Shown: one piece after another, positions 41,967 through 51,116 of the stretch
How positions within the stretch are numbered: position 1 is the stretch's first letter
Layout of the letters: the number at the start of each line of letters is the position of its first letter
Source: Oscillospiraceae bacterium
Lineage (GTDB): Bacteria > Bacillota > Clostridia > Oscillospirales > Oscillospiraceae
NCBI GenBank assembly: GCA_017516005.1
Contig: JAFWDU010000013.1
Location: 1-64,000 of the forward strand
DNA: 64,000 nucleotides
Reading direction: 5' to 3'
Position numbers and translations under genes: made by a program
Notes under the pieces: generated by a model
The model's input: the letters and a program-made list of their open reading frames with translations, nothing else
Told to the model about the DNA's origin: nothing
Database searches by the model: none

Positions 41967-43382
41967 ATGAAAGACATCTATGAATCCCCGCTGTCCTCAC
42001 GCTATGCTTCCGAGTATATGCTCAAACTGTTTTCCCAGACGACCCGGATTGAAACCTGGCGCCGCCTGTGGGTGGCACTTGCCAGAGCGGAACATAAACT
42101 TGGCCTGCCTGTTACGGAAGATCAGGTCCGGGAACTGGAGGAGAATATCTCCAATATCGATTTTGAGGCAGCTGCAAAACGGGAAAAAGAGGTCCGCCAC
42201 GATGTGATGGCGCATGTCTATGCGTATGGCCTGGCAGCGCCTTCGGCAGCCGGTATCATCCATCTTGGCGCAACAAGCTGTTATGTGACCGACAACGCGG
42301 ACATGATTCTCTACCGTGATGCCATGCGCTATCTGCGTGGAGAACTTCTCGGCGTTCTTGCGAATCTTGCTTCCTTCGCAGAACAGTACAAAGCAACGCC
42401 GACACTGGGTTATACGCACTATCAGCCGGCTCAGCTGGTGACGGTTGGAAAGCGTGCGACGCTTTGGATGCAGGATCTCCTTCTTGACCTGGATGAGATG
42501 GATTTTGTGCTGTCCTCCATGAAGCTTCTCGGCTGCCGCGGAACAACCGGCACGGAAGCAAGCTTTATGGAACTCTTCGATGGGGACGGTGCAAAAATAG
42601 ATGAAATGAACCGGATGATCTGTGGAGAATTCGGTTTTGACGCTGCTTTTGCCGTTTCCGGACAGACTTACCCGAGAAAATTTGACAGCAGAATTCTTAA
42701 CTGCCTTTCGTCACTTGCACAGAGCCTCTATCGGATGGCAAATGATATCCGGCTGCTGCAGCACGACCGGCAGCTTGAGGAACCCTTCGAGAAAAACCAG
42801 ATCGGTTCTTCTGCAATGGCATATAAGCGCAATCCTATGCGTTCGGAGCGCATCTGCTCTCTTGCACGCTATCTCATGGCAGACGCCATGAATGGTTCCA
42901 TGACTGCTTCGGTACAGTGGCTTGAGCGGACACTGGATGATTCTGCAAACCGGAGAATCAGTCTTCCAGAGGGCTTCCTGTGTGCGGACGCCATCCTTCG
43001 GCTGGCACAGAACGTTACCAACGGTCTGGTGGTCAACGAAAAAATCGTGGATCGCACAGTGCGTGAATATCTGCCTTTCATCGCAACGGAGAATCTTCTC
43101 ATGGAAGGTGTCAAGCGCGGCGGAGACCGCCAGCAGCTACATGAGGTGATCCGCAGCTGCTCCATGAAGGCAACCGCTGCCCTGAAGGAAGGGGAACCGA
43201 ATGGCCTGCTTCGCCTTCTGGCGGATACCGGTGCGTTCCCCATGAGCCTGGAAGAGATGGAAGCGGCGCTTGATCCCAGAGCCTATGTGGGCAGATGTCC
43301 GGAACAGGTTGACGCATTTCTTGGTTCTGTTCGGAAAATTCTCGGCGAGACCAAAAAGTCCGATGCGGAGATCAACGTATAG
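41967..43382 (+). CDS. purB: Adenylosuccinate lyase
   Basis: 471 residues from ATG 41967 after AAGGAG. Fumarase/aspartase superfamily: the signature loop lies in SSAMAYKRNPMRSERI, with GATSCYVTDN and THYQPAQLVT for substrate contacts. It acts twice in purine synthesis, on SAICAR (PurC product) and adenylosuccinate (PurA product), which are encoded just upstream. Confidence 0.97.
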   Translation: MKDIYESPLSSRYASEYMLKLFSQTTRIETWRRLWVALARAEHKLGLPVTEDQVRELEENISNIDFEAAAKREKEVRHDVMAHVYAYGLAAPSAAGIIHLGATSCYVTDNADMILYRDAMRYLRGELLGVLANLASFAEQYKATPTLGYTHYQPAQLVTVGKRATLWMQDLLLDLDEMDFVLSSMKLLGCRGTTGTEASFMELFDGDGAKIDEMNRMICGEFGFDAAFAVSGQTYPRKFDSRILNCLSSLAQSLYRMANDIRLLQHDRQLEEPFEKNQIGSSAMAYKRNPMRSERICSLARYLMADAMNGSMTASVQWLERTLDDSANRRISLPEGFLCADAILRLAQNVTNGLVVNEKIVDRTVREYLPFIATENLLMEGVKRGGDRQQLHEVIRSCSMKATAALKEGEPNGLLRLLADTGAFPMSLEEMEAALDPRAYVGRCPEQVDAFLGSVRKILGETKKSDAEINV

Positions 43383-43403
43383 CACCGCGAAGAGGAATCA
43401 AAG

Positions 43404-44933
43404 ATGGAAAAAATACTGGTGCTTGATTTCGGAGGGCAGTATAACCAGCTGATTGCCCGCCGTGTGCGTGATCTGAAGGTGTATGCTGAAATCCTGCCGT
43501 ATACCACTCCGTTGGAAGAGATCGCACGCGGAGCGTATCAGGGCATCATTTTCACTGGCGGCCCGAACAGCGTTTATGATCCGGAGTCTCCGCATTATCC
43601 GGCTGAAATTCTCGACCTGGGGATACCGGTTCTGGGAATCTGCTATGGCGCGCAGCTGATGGCATATATGCTGGGCGGTACCATAGAACATGCCGATATG
43701 CGCGAGTACGGGAGAACGGAAGTTGCAGTGCAACGGAAAAGCCGGCTGTTTGCGAAAATCCCGAAGAAAAGCATGTTCTGGATGAGCCATACGGACTACA
43801 TTTCCAGGATTCCGGAAGGGTTTGCGGTCAGTGCATTGACGAAGGATTGCCCGTGCGCAGCAATGGAGCTTCCGGAAAAGCAGCTCTATGCGGTTCAGTT
43901 TCATCCCGAGGTAACACACTCGGAATATGGAAAACAGCTCCTGGAAAACTTCCTGTTCGGAATCTGCAAGTGCAGCGGAGACTGGATGATGGAAGATTTC
44001 ATTGAAACCACTGTCGCGGATCTGCGCAGACAGATCGGGGACTCAGGCGTTGTGTTGGGCCTTTCCGGCGGCGTGGATTCTTCTGTTGCGGCTGCGCTTC
44101 TTTCCAGAGCGGTCGGAAAACAGTTGACCTGTGTTTTTGTGGATCATGGTTTGATGCGGAAGAATGAAGGAGACCTCGTCGAGGAGGCGTTTCGAGATCT
44201 GTTCCCGATGAATTTTGTCAGGATCAACTGCGCGGATCAGTTTTTCGATCACTTGAAAGGCGTCTCTGATCCCGAAGAGAAAAGGCATATTATTGGAACC
44301 CAGTTCTATGAAGTGTTTTGGAATGAGATCCGGGAACGGTATTCTGAAGGCTTTTTTGCACAGGGTACCATTTATCCGGATCGAATTGAAAGCGGCAAAG
44401 GTGATGCAGCGAAGATCAAAACGCATCACAACCAGGTGGGACTTCCTTCGGATGTTAATTTTAAAGGCGTCGTTGAGCCGTTAAAGGACCTGTTTAAGGA
44501 CGAGGTTCGCCGAGTAGGTGAAAAACTCGGACTTCCACATGATCTTGTATGGCGCCAGCCGTTTCCGGGTCCGGGACTTGGTGTGCGCGTGATCGGCGAA
44601 GTGACTGCGGATCGCGTCAGAATCCTTCAGGAAGCCGATGCAGTATTACGGGATGAGATACATCAGAGCGGTTATGCATCAGAGCTTTCCCAGTTTTTTG
44701 CTGTTCTTCCCGGAGTCAGAACAGTAGGCGTTATGGGTGATGCCAGAACGTACTCGGAGCTGGTTGCCATCCGCGCTGTCACTACGGATGATTTCATGAC
44801 AGCAGACTGGGCAAAAATTCCATATGAGATTTTAGGAAAGGTTTCCTCTCGCATCATCAATGAAGTCGAGGGAGTCAACCGGGTCGTCTACGACATTTCG
44901 CAGAAGCCGCCCTCTACGGTGGAGTGGGAGTGA
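43404..44933 (+). CDS. guaA: GMP synthase (glutamine-hydrolysing)
   Basis: 509 residues. N-terminal class I amidotransferase with Cys80 (GICYGAQL) and the His-x-Glu of QFHPEVTH; central ATP pyrophosphatase loop SGGVDSSVAA; C-terminal dimerisation domain ending PPSTVEWE. Converts XMP to GMP. Last of the purine cluster. Confidence 0.97.
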   Translation: MEKILVLDFGGQYNQLIARRVRDLKVYAEILPYTTPLEEIARGAYQGIIFTGGPNSVYDPESPHYPAEILDLGIPVLGICYGAQLMAYMLGGTIEHADMREYGRTEVAVQRKSRLFAKIPKKSMFWMSHTDYISRIPEGFAVSALTKDCPCAAMELPEKQLYAVQFHPEVTHSEYGKQLLENFLFGICKCSGDWMMEDFIETTVADLRRQIGDSGVVLGLSGGVDSSVAAALLSRAVGKQLTCVFVDHGLMRKNEGDLVEEAFRDLFPMNFVRINCADQFFDHLKGVSDPEEKRHIIGTQFYEVFWNEIRERYSEGFFAQGTIYPDRIESGKGDAAKIKTHHNQVGLPSDVNFKGVVEPLKDLFKDEVRRVGEKLGLPHDLVWRQPFPGPGLGVRVIGEVTADRVRILQEADAVLRDEIHQSGYASELSQFFAVLPGVRTVGVMGDARTYSELVAIRAVTTDDFMTADWAKIPYEILGKVSSRIINEVEGVNRVVYDISQKPPSTVEWE

Positions 44934-44945
44934 GGTACCGGTGGC

Positions 44946-44998
44946 AATGACAAAATCGTTGAGCCTGAGAATGACAAACTTCTTGAGCGTATGACAGG
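44946..44998. repeat. ATGACA repeats, possible end of an IS21-type element
   Basis: AATGACAAAATCGTTGAGCC (44946-44965) is repeated with changes at 44970-44991, and ATGACAGG follows at 44991. On the other strand these read as TGTCAT repeats 21-24 bases apart, like the multiple terminal repeats of IS21-family elements. No transposase gene is nearby. Confidence 0.4.
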
Positions 44999-45018
44999 CT
45001 GAACAGCATAGTAAAACC

Positions 45019-45066
45019 AAGAAGCCTCATGCTATGACAAATCGTCACAGCATGAGGCTTCTTCTT
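45019..45066. terminator. Long hairpin terminator after guaA
   Basis: AAGAAGCCTCATGCT (45019-45033) pairs perfectly with 45049-45063, followed by a T-rich run on the plus strand. Confidence 0.82.
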
Positions 45067-45210
45067 TACCCTTTCGTCTTTATTTCACTGTCTACTTGAC
45101 GGTAAGCAATTCAAAAACCTGAGGCAACGCCTTTTCTTATGGATTTGGAGAAAGCGCAATTTGTGAAACGCATTGCGGCTGTCGAAATCTGGTGATTGTT
45201 TTGGAATGGG

Positions 45211-46887
45211 TCAGGTTCCGAAATAACTGAAGTGCATAAAATCTGTTCCAGTCTTCCAGAAGCCGCGGGTAAAACCGTATTTTTCGAATATCTTCTCGAT
45301 CTCTCCGCCGATTGGGATAAAAAGCGGACTCTGCGCAAGCTCCGCCAGTTCCTCATCGGTGAATTCTCCGCGGAGATAGCTCTTGGAATAGTAAGGATTC
45401 TGCAGCCAGTTAACGTCAACCGCCGTACCGATACAGTGCTCAGATCCAGGCTCATACCGGAAGCCGGCGATGCTGACAATCGGGAAGCCAGTCTCGTAGA
45501 TCTCTTCGAAGACCTGCTGGAAAGAAGCAGCCAGGGCACTGTGAACCTTGAAGTGAATGGTGCTCTTGCCGCCGGAAACCGTATTGACGGGAACGGTAAT
45601 CTCTGTCATACAGGCTTTTGCGTCCTCTTCCGAAGTGAAGAAATGCTTGACCTCGTCGTAGCTCCAGTTGGTCCTGCGTGGAACATCCTGTCCGAACAGG
45701 CGGAGGCACTTGTCCTCATAGCTCTCGCCGGGATAGGTCAGGTCCCCGGAAGGCGCGGAGGTCAGCGCTTTGGCAGGCGCTGCGCTGTGCAGGGAGCGCT
45801 GCATGGAGCACAGAATCGTCGCGGCCTGCGCACGGGTCAGCGTGTTCAAGGGGTAGAAGCATCCGTTCGGGTAGCCGGAGAGGATGCCGTACTTGCTCAG
45901 CGACTCCACATAGGGCTTCGCCCAGTCAGAGACTGCATTCCAGTCATTGTAGGAGGTCACGGGGTTCTCTGCTTCGGTATAGATCTGCCCGACGGCATCC
46001 GCATACCGGATAAGAACCGATGCAGTCTGCTCGCGGGTGATGCCGTCGCCCGGACGGAAGCTGCCGTCCCCGTCGCCGTTCATGACACCGGCGTTAGAGG
46101 CCCAGACTGCGCAGGAGAGATACTCTGCCGTGGCCGGCACATCGGAGTAGGGAGATACACCAGAAGCAGATGAGTCGACTCCGGCCATGTGCCCGAGCGC
46201 CGAGACAAACATCGCGCGGGTCATGACCCCTTCCGGATTAAAGCGTCCGTTGTATGTCTCCATCCAGCCAGATGAGAGAACCTGTGAGATATAAGAGGAA
46301 GCCCAGTGCCCGGAGATATCGGATGCTGTGGAAGAGAAGTCCTGGGACCTGTCGTCGGCAGGAAGGGGAGCGGACGCATCACCCAGGGCAATCAGGTCAG
46401 AGCGGATATAACCGGTTTTGCCTAGCAGCACGACCTTGTACCAGCCGTGATTGATGCCGGTGATCTGAACCGTTTCGCCCCGGGTCAGCTGGGCGATCGG
46501 CGCACCGGTGACTGCCGGCACAGAGCGGACATTCACGGATTCTTCCGTGACGGTGCCGGAGCCCAGTTCCACGTCGGCAACAGCCTGGAATTTCAGGTAG
46601 GAGGCATACATATAGCCGTCTCTGCCGTCGTAGCGGACGAGATACCAGTTTTCATTCACCTGCTCAAGGACCAGAACCATGGTCCCGGATTCCGCCGTGT
46701 CAATTACAGGCGAGTTCGTACTTGGCGCATCATGCATCCGCAGAGAGCTTGCGTCATAGACTGTGGCGATACCTGCGATCAGCGTGCCGTCGTCCGCAAG
46801 GACAGACGGAGCGCAGGAGAGAAGCACACACAGCGCAAATACGGCTGAGAGCAGCCGCAGTCTCAGTTGGCAGTGAGTTGAAATCAT
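45211..46887 (-). CDS. Secreted SH3 - SLH - VanY-type (M15) peptidase
   Basis: 558 residues from ATG 46887 with GGAGG upstream; a longer frame runs through the promoter and is rejected. Signal peptide (about 1-32), two SH3 domains (about 37-95 and 105-165), three S-layer homology units (about 185-370: DISGHWASSYISQVL, SPYSDVPATAEYLSCAVWA, WAKPYVESLSKYGILSGYP), and a C-terminal D-Ala-D-Ala carboxypeptidase-like domain with SEHCIGTAVDVNW and DFMHFSY, which hold the zinc ligands. It probably trims peptidoglycan stem peptides while bound to the wall. Its promoter shares TGTAAC repeats with the NlpC/P60 unit. Confidence 0.9.
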   Translation of the reverse strand: MISTHCQLRLRLLSAVFALCVLLSCAPSVLADDGTLIAGIATVYDASSLRMHDAPSTNSPVIDTAESGTMVLVLEQVNENWYLVRYDGRDGYMYASYLKFQAVADVELGSGTVTEESVNVRSVPAVTGAPIAQLTRGETVQITGINHGWYKVVLLGKTGYIRSDLIALGDASAPLPADDRSQDFSSTASDISGHWASSYISQVLSSGWMETYNGRFNPEGVMTRAMFVSALGHMAGVDSSASGVSPYSDVPATAEYLSCAVWASNAGVMNGDGDGSFRPGDGITREQTASVLIRYADAVGQIYTEAENPVTSYNDWNAVSDWAKPYVESLSKYGILSGYPNGCFYPLNTLTRAQAATILCSMQRSLHSAAPAKALTSAPSGDLTYPGESYEDKCLRLFGQDVPRRTNWSYDEVKHFFTSEEDAKACMTEITVPVNTVSGGKSTIHFKVHSALAASFQQVFEEIYETGFPIVSIAGFRYEPGSEHCIGTAVDVNWLQNPYYSKSYLRGEFTDEELAELAQSPLFIPIGGEIEKIFEKYGFTRGFWKTGTDFMHFSYFGT

Positions 46888-46909
46888 CGGGAAGCCTCCG
46901 AATCTGTTT

Positions 46910-46955
46910 TGTAACTTTTGTAACCGATTGTAACATATTGTGTCACTACCGTCAA
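46910..46955 (-). promoter_or_regulatory. Promoter with TGTAAC repeats (candidate operator)
   Basis: TTGACG (46955-46950), 17-base spacer, TACAAT (46932-46927). On the plus strand TGTAAC begins at 46910, 46919 and 46929, and TGTGTC at 46939 (9-10 base period). The block around the -10 is nearly identical to that at 28700-28736. Confidence 0.7.
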
Positions 46956-47140
46956 TATCTGCATCTCCAAATACCGGAAATTCGCAAGAATAACGGGTTG
47001 GAAGGAAGGCCATTCGAGAGAATTTGTTACATTTTTAACAGGAATCACGGCATCTGAAGGAGCTCTCCCCAAAAGCGGGGGCATCTTGAGGATGCGGGAA
47101 CACGAATACACACGCAGACGTCCTTTACCATCTGCATACA
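46956..47140. other. Intergenic stretch, nothing recognised
   Basis: No gene supported between the SH3-SLH-VanY promoter and the lpdA terminator. A small CCCC/GGGG hairpin lies near 47067-47084. Confidence 0.5.
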
Positions 47141-47183
47141 AAAACGATGCTCCGGGAGAAACAACATCCAGGAGCATCGTTTT
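47141..47183 (-). terminator. Intrinsic terminator of the glycine cleavage operon
   Basis: AAAACGATGCTCC (47141-47153) pairs perfectly with GGAGCATCGTTTT (47171-47183); T run on both strands. Confidence 0.88.
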
Positions 47184-47239
47184 TGCGGCCGTATTATCAG
47201 CCCGGTGTTTCCGCAGGAGCGCGGGCAGGGCCTTGTGGT

Positions 47240-48607
47240 TCAGGGTGCACTGGCTTCCCAGATCATCTCCGAGAAAGTCGGATGAGGATGTATGCTGCGG
47301 AAAATCGACTTTGCAGTCAAGCCTTCCGAAACCGCCACGGTAAGCTCGGAAATCATATCTGTTGCTCTCGGACATACCAGCTGCGCTCCAAGAATGACAT
47401 CTGTCTCGGCATGTGTGATTACTTTCACATAACCGGATTCGCTTTGAGAGATCACTGCTTTTCCGTTTGCTCCGGTCAGAGACTTTTTTGCCTTTACAGG
47501 AATGCCGGCTGCTTTCGCCTCGTCTTCCGTCATGCCGACAGAAGCGATTTCAGGACTTGTATAAATACAGCTGGGGATGACCGAAAGATTCACGGGCAGG
47601 GGATTGCCCAAAATAGACGCGACTGCATTTCTTCCCTGCGCTTCGGCGACATGAGCAAGCTGCGGGGTTCCCGCTCGTGCGTCGCCAATCACGTAAATAC
47701 GGTTCACAGAGGTCTTTCCGGCCTCATCGGCAATCAGGGCGCCGCGTTCCGAAGCGGGAAGAAGCACGTCAGGGAAAATACCGCCAAGCGCAGGCTTCCT
47801 TCCTGCTGCAAGAAGCACGCCGTCGCCGGAACAGGTGCATTCCTTCCCGGTTTTATCCTTGTATGCAACCTTCATGGCGCCAGGTTCTCCGGAGATTTCC
47901 GTGACCTGGGCACCAGTCGAAACAGAGATTCCCTGCTTTTTAAAGTACATGTTCAGACGCTGTGCGATCTCCCGATCCATTGGGGGCAGGATATGATCCA
48001 TCATTTCAAGGATGGTCACCTCAGCGCCGAGGTTCCGGTAGATGGATGCGCATTCGCAGCCGATGACGCCGCCTCCGATGATGATAAGAGAGCCGAGTTT
48101 CAATCCACTGCCTTCCAGAAGATCATTGCTGGTGTAAACACCCGGCAGTTTGCTTCCGGAGATAGGGGGAATCGAGGGAACAGAGCCAGCGGCGACAATG
48201 AGGTAGGATGCTTCATAGCTTGTTTCGTCCGCATTCACGGTGATGAAATCTTCATTCACGCCCGTTACGCTTGCGCGGGTATTGACTACCGTGACTTTTG
48301 CCGCCTTCATGGCGGACGCAATCCCTTTCCTGAGTATCTGAACGACCTGGTTTTTTCTTTCGTGAATTGCCTCAAAGTCATATGCAGCTTCAGAAACACG
48401 CAGTCCGAGAGATTCGCTTTCCTTTATGGAGCGGTAGAGTTCGGAAACGTGCAGGAGTGCCTTGGTCGGAATGCATCCGCGATTCAGACAGGTGCCGCCC
48501 AGCTGATCCGCCTCAAACAGAACAACGGAAAGCCCGTGCTTTCCGGCTTCCTCCGCGGCAGTATAACCGCCCGGGCCTCCGCCGATAATTGCAAGATCGT
48601 ATCTCAT
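47240..48607 (-). CDS. lpdA: Dihydrolipoyl dehydrogenase (glycine cleavage L protein)
   Basis: 455 residues. FAD loop IIGGGPGGYTAAEEA, redox disulfide GGTCLNRGCIPTK, NAD loop IIGGGVIGCECA, and the catalytic His-Glu in HPHPTFSEMI. Re-oxidises the dihydrolipoyl arm of GcvH. It overlaps the lplA stop by four bases and ends the operon. Confidence 0.97.
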   Translation of the reverse strand: MRYDLAIIGGGPGGYTAAEEAGKHGLSVVLFEADQLGGTCLNRGCIPTKALLHVSELYRSIKESESLGLRVSEAAYDFEAIHERKNQVVQILRKGIASAMKAAKVTVVNTRASVTGVNEDFITVNADETSYEASYLIVAAGSVPSIPPISGSKLPGVYTSNDLLEGSGLKLGSLIIIGGGVIGCECASIYRNLGAEVTILEMMDHILPPMDREIAQRLNMYFKKQGISVSTGAQVTEISGEPGAMKVAYKDKTGKECTCSGDGVLLAAGRKPALGGIFPDVLLPASERGALIADEAGKTSVNRIYVIGDARAGTPQLAHVAEAQGRNAVASILGNPLPVNLSVIPSCIYTSPEIASVGMTEDEAKAAGIPVKAKKSLTGANGKAVISQSESGYVKVITHAETDVILGAQLVCPRATDMISELTVAVSEGLTAKSIFRSIHPHPTFSEMIWEASAP

Positions 48608-49611
48608 GATTGTGTCCTCCCAGGTAAATGTAATACCAGTTGTATCAGTTGTTCTGAGTCATGCTCCGAAATACCGTACGAATGCAGATGCGTGCGAAGC
48701 ATCTCGGGATCCAGAGGGGTATTCTGAAGAATATCCGATGCGAGTGCAACATTCAGTGAGGTCTCCAACGCATCTGTGGAGAGAATTGCGGTGCTGAGCT
48801 GGTCACCGCGTTCTGACCAGTCGAAATCCAGCCGGAGAAGTCCGCTCTGTGTGCGGAGCTCGGCAAAATGAGGCAGCGGCCGCGCGTCAGAGAGGATCCA
48901 TTCAGACGAGGAAAGCCTCTGTTCGGATTCTGCCAGCATCTCCGGATCGAGTACGGATTCCTCGATGGTACAGGCAGAGAGGTGAAAGGTTTCTTCAAGG
49001 GCTTCTTTCAGCGCCTGTTTCAGCAGATCCGTTGTGAGAGATGGCTTCTCATCACAGAGATTGATTACCCTCGAGCGGACCGAAGAAACCATTCTGGCTG
49101 AAAGTTTCAGCGGTGATGGACGGAGATATGCAGAGAGCATTTCAAGATCCACCTGAAGCATCAGCGTACCATGGTGGAAGCAGCTCCTTTTGCCTTTGTA
49201 ATAGGCATGTCCGGAAAACTTTCTGCCATGAAGAGTCAGATCATTTCTGCCGTTTCGCTCGGCGGGGATTCCAAGCTGATGGAGAGCACGGAGAATCACT
49301 TCCGTCTGCTTTGCAACCTGATAGTCTTCCGATGCAGTGACAAAGGTGAAATTCAGATTGCCAAGATCGTGGAAAACGGCGCCGCCGCCGGAGATCCGTC
49401 TGGCGAGATGTCCACCGTCATGCTCCAGCCTGGGCACATTGCACTCGGCAATGGCGTTCTGGTTTTTGCCGATGACAACGGTTCTCTCATTCTGCCAGAG
49501 ATACAGGACACAGGTACCCGGTTCGATCCATTGAAGAAGAGATTCTTCAACAGCGAGATTATGGTATGGATTTGTTTGTGTCCCGTTGAGGACATAGAGC
49601 TTTTGAATCAT
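48604..49611 (-). CDS. lplA: Lipoate-protein ligase
   Basis: 335 residues. The catalytic lipoate/biotin ligase domain carries RRISGGGAVFHDLGNLNF and LHGRKFSGHAYYKGK (lipoate and adenylate site), plus a C-terminal accessory domain (about 250-330). Attaches lipoate to GcvH Lys64. It lies between gcvPB and lpdA, which points to a dedicated role in this operon. Confidence 0.95.
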   Translation of the reverse strand: MIQKLYVLNGTQTNPYHNLAVEESLLQWIEPGTCVLYLWQNERTVVIGKNQNAIAECNVPRLEHDGGHLARRISGGGAVFHDLGNLNFTFVTASEDYQVAKQTEVILRALHQLGIPAERNGRNDLTLHGRKFSGHAYYKGKRSCFHHGTLMLQVDLEMLSAYLRPSPLKLSARMVSSVRSRVINLCDEKPSLTTDLLKQALKEALEETFHLSACTIEESVLDPEMLAESEQRLSSSEWILSDARPLPHFAELRTQSGLLRLDFDWSERGDQLSTAILSTDALETSLNVALASDILQNTPLDPEMLRTHLHSYGISEHDSEQLIQLVLHLPGRTQS

Positions 49612-49625
49612 AGGTTTGAGAGGAA

Positions 49626-49664
49626 AGGCCGGGTCTGCAGGGGTTTCCTGATAAGACCCGGCCT
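49626..49664 (-). terminator. Hairpin between gcvPB and lplA
   Basis: GGCCGGGTC (49627-49635) pairs perfectly with 49655-49663 around an inner CAGG/CCTG stem; only TTTCC follows on the minus strand. Probably a partial terminator or processing site that lowers lplA-lpdA expression. Confidence 0.55.
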
Positions 49665-49679
49665 GAATGTAGGAAACGA

Positions 49680-51116
49680 TTATTCAAACGGATAGCGGAG
49701 AATCGGATTGCGGGCTGCAGAAACTTCATCGGGCCGTCCGACTGTCCGGGTATTCGGTGCACTGTGCAGGATTTCCGGGTTCTCCCTGGCCTCCTTCGCA
49801 ATCTCGAGGAACAGATCGCAGGCGTCATCCAGGGTTTCCCGGGACTCTGTCTCCGTGGGCTCAAGCATCAATGCCTCATGAACAATCAGGGGGAAGTACA
49901 TCGTTGGCGGATGAATGCCGAAATCAAGAAGCCGTTTGGCAACATCCATTGCGGATATACCCGTCTCATCCTTGAGCTTCTTCAGATCCATGACGAATTC
50001 GTGCATGCAGATTCCGGGATAGGCAATCTCATAAGATTTGCTCAGACGGTGCATCATGTAATTCGCGTTGAGTACAGCGGTAGAGGAGGCCTCAGTCAGG
50101 CCTTCGCCGCCCAGAGAGAACAGATAGGTCATTGCGCGCACAACCACCAGGAAGTTGCCCTGGAAGCTGCGGACCTTTCCAACGGATTCCGAAGGATCGT
50201 AAAGAGAATAGACGCCGTTGTCCTCCCGCACCTGGGGAGAGGGGAGATAGTCGGAGAGAAAAGCTTTGCAGCCGACGGGGCCGGAGCCGGGACCGCCTCC
50301 GCCGTGGGGCGTGGAGAAGGTCTTGTGAAGATTCACGTGAACACAGTCAAAACCCATATCGCCTGGACGTGCATGACCCATGACAGCGTTCAGGTTTGCG
50401 CCGTCGTAATAGCACAGACCGCCTGCCTCATGAACGATTTTCGTGATTTCCAGAATGTTGGGGTCGAAAAGGCCAAGCGTGTTGGGATTGGTCAGCATCA
50501 GACCGGCGGTATCCTCTCCGGCTGCCGCGCGGAGCGCATCCAGATCCACGCCGCCTTCTGCGTTGGAAGGGACCGAGACGACCGTAAAGCCGGCCATAAC
50601 GGCAGATGCGGGGTTGGTGCCGTGCGCGGAATCGGGAACGAGGATTTTAGTCCGTTTCTCCAGATCACCGCGAAGCTGATGATAGCGGCGGATCAGCAGA
50701 AGACCCGTATACTCGCCATGAGCGCCGGCTGCCGGCTGGAAAGTCATATCATCCATTCCAGTGATTTCGCAGATATATTTACCGGCGGTATGCAGGAGTT
50801 CAAGAGCGCCCTGTGTTGTGGCAGGGTCCTGCAGTGGATGAAGCTCCGTGAAGCCGGGCAGGGAGGCCATCGCCTCGTTGACACGCGGATTGTATTTCAT
50901 GGTACATGAACCAAGCGGGTAGAAGCCGGAGTTCACGCCATAGGTTTCTTTTGAGAGCGCCGTATAGTGGCGGTCAAGATCTACTTCGGACAGTTCGGGG
51001 AGACGAGGTGCGGAGCTGCGGAGGAGGGATTCATCAAAGGAAACTTCCGGAACATCGCAGTCAGGAAGAAGATTCATGGCTCTTCCAGTGCGGCTTCTTT
51101 CGAAAAGCAGTTTCAT
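49680..51116 (-). CDS. gcvPB: Glycine dehydrogenase (decarboxylating) subunit 2
   Basis: 478 residues from ATG 51116, after GGAGG. PLP-binding Lys lies in [28 protein letters not shown] is also diagnostic. With GcvPA it forms the P protein, which decarboxylates glycine and loads the aminomethyl group on GcvH. Four-base overlap with gcvPA. Confidence 0.97.
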   Translation of the reverse strand: MKLLFERSRTGRAMNLLPDCDVPEVSFDESLLRSSAPRLPELSEVDLDRHYTALSKETYGVNSGFYPLGSCTMKYNPRVNEAMASLPGFTELHPLQDPATTQGALELLHTAGKYICEITGMDDMTFQPAAGAHGEYTGLLLIRRYHQLRGDLEKRTKILVPDSAHGTNPASAVMAGFTVVSVPSNAEGGVDLDALRAAAGEDTAGLMLTNPNTLGLFDPNILEITKIVHEAGGLCYYDGANLNAVMGHARPGDMGFDCVHVNLHKTFSTPHGGGGPGSGPVGCKAFLSDYLPSPQVREDNGVYSLYDPSESVGKVRSFQGNFLVVVRAMTYLFSLGGEGLTEASSTAVLNANYMMHRLSKSYEIAYPGICMHEFVMDLKKLKDETGISAMDVAKRLLDFGIHPPTMYFPLIVHEALMLEPTETESRETLDDACDLFLEIAKEARENPEILHSAPNTRTVGRPDEVSAARNPILRYPFE

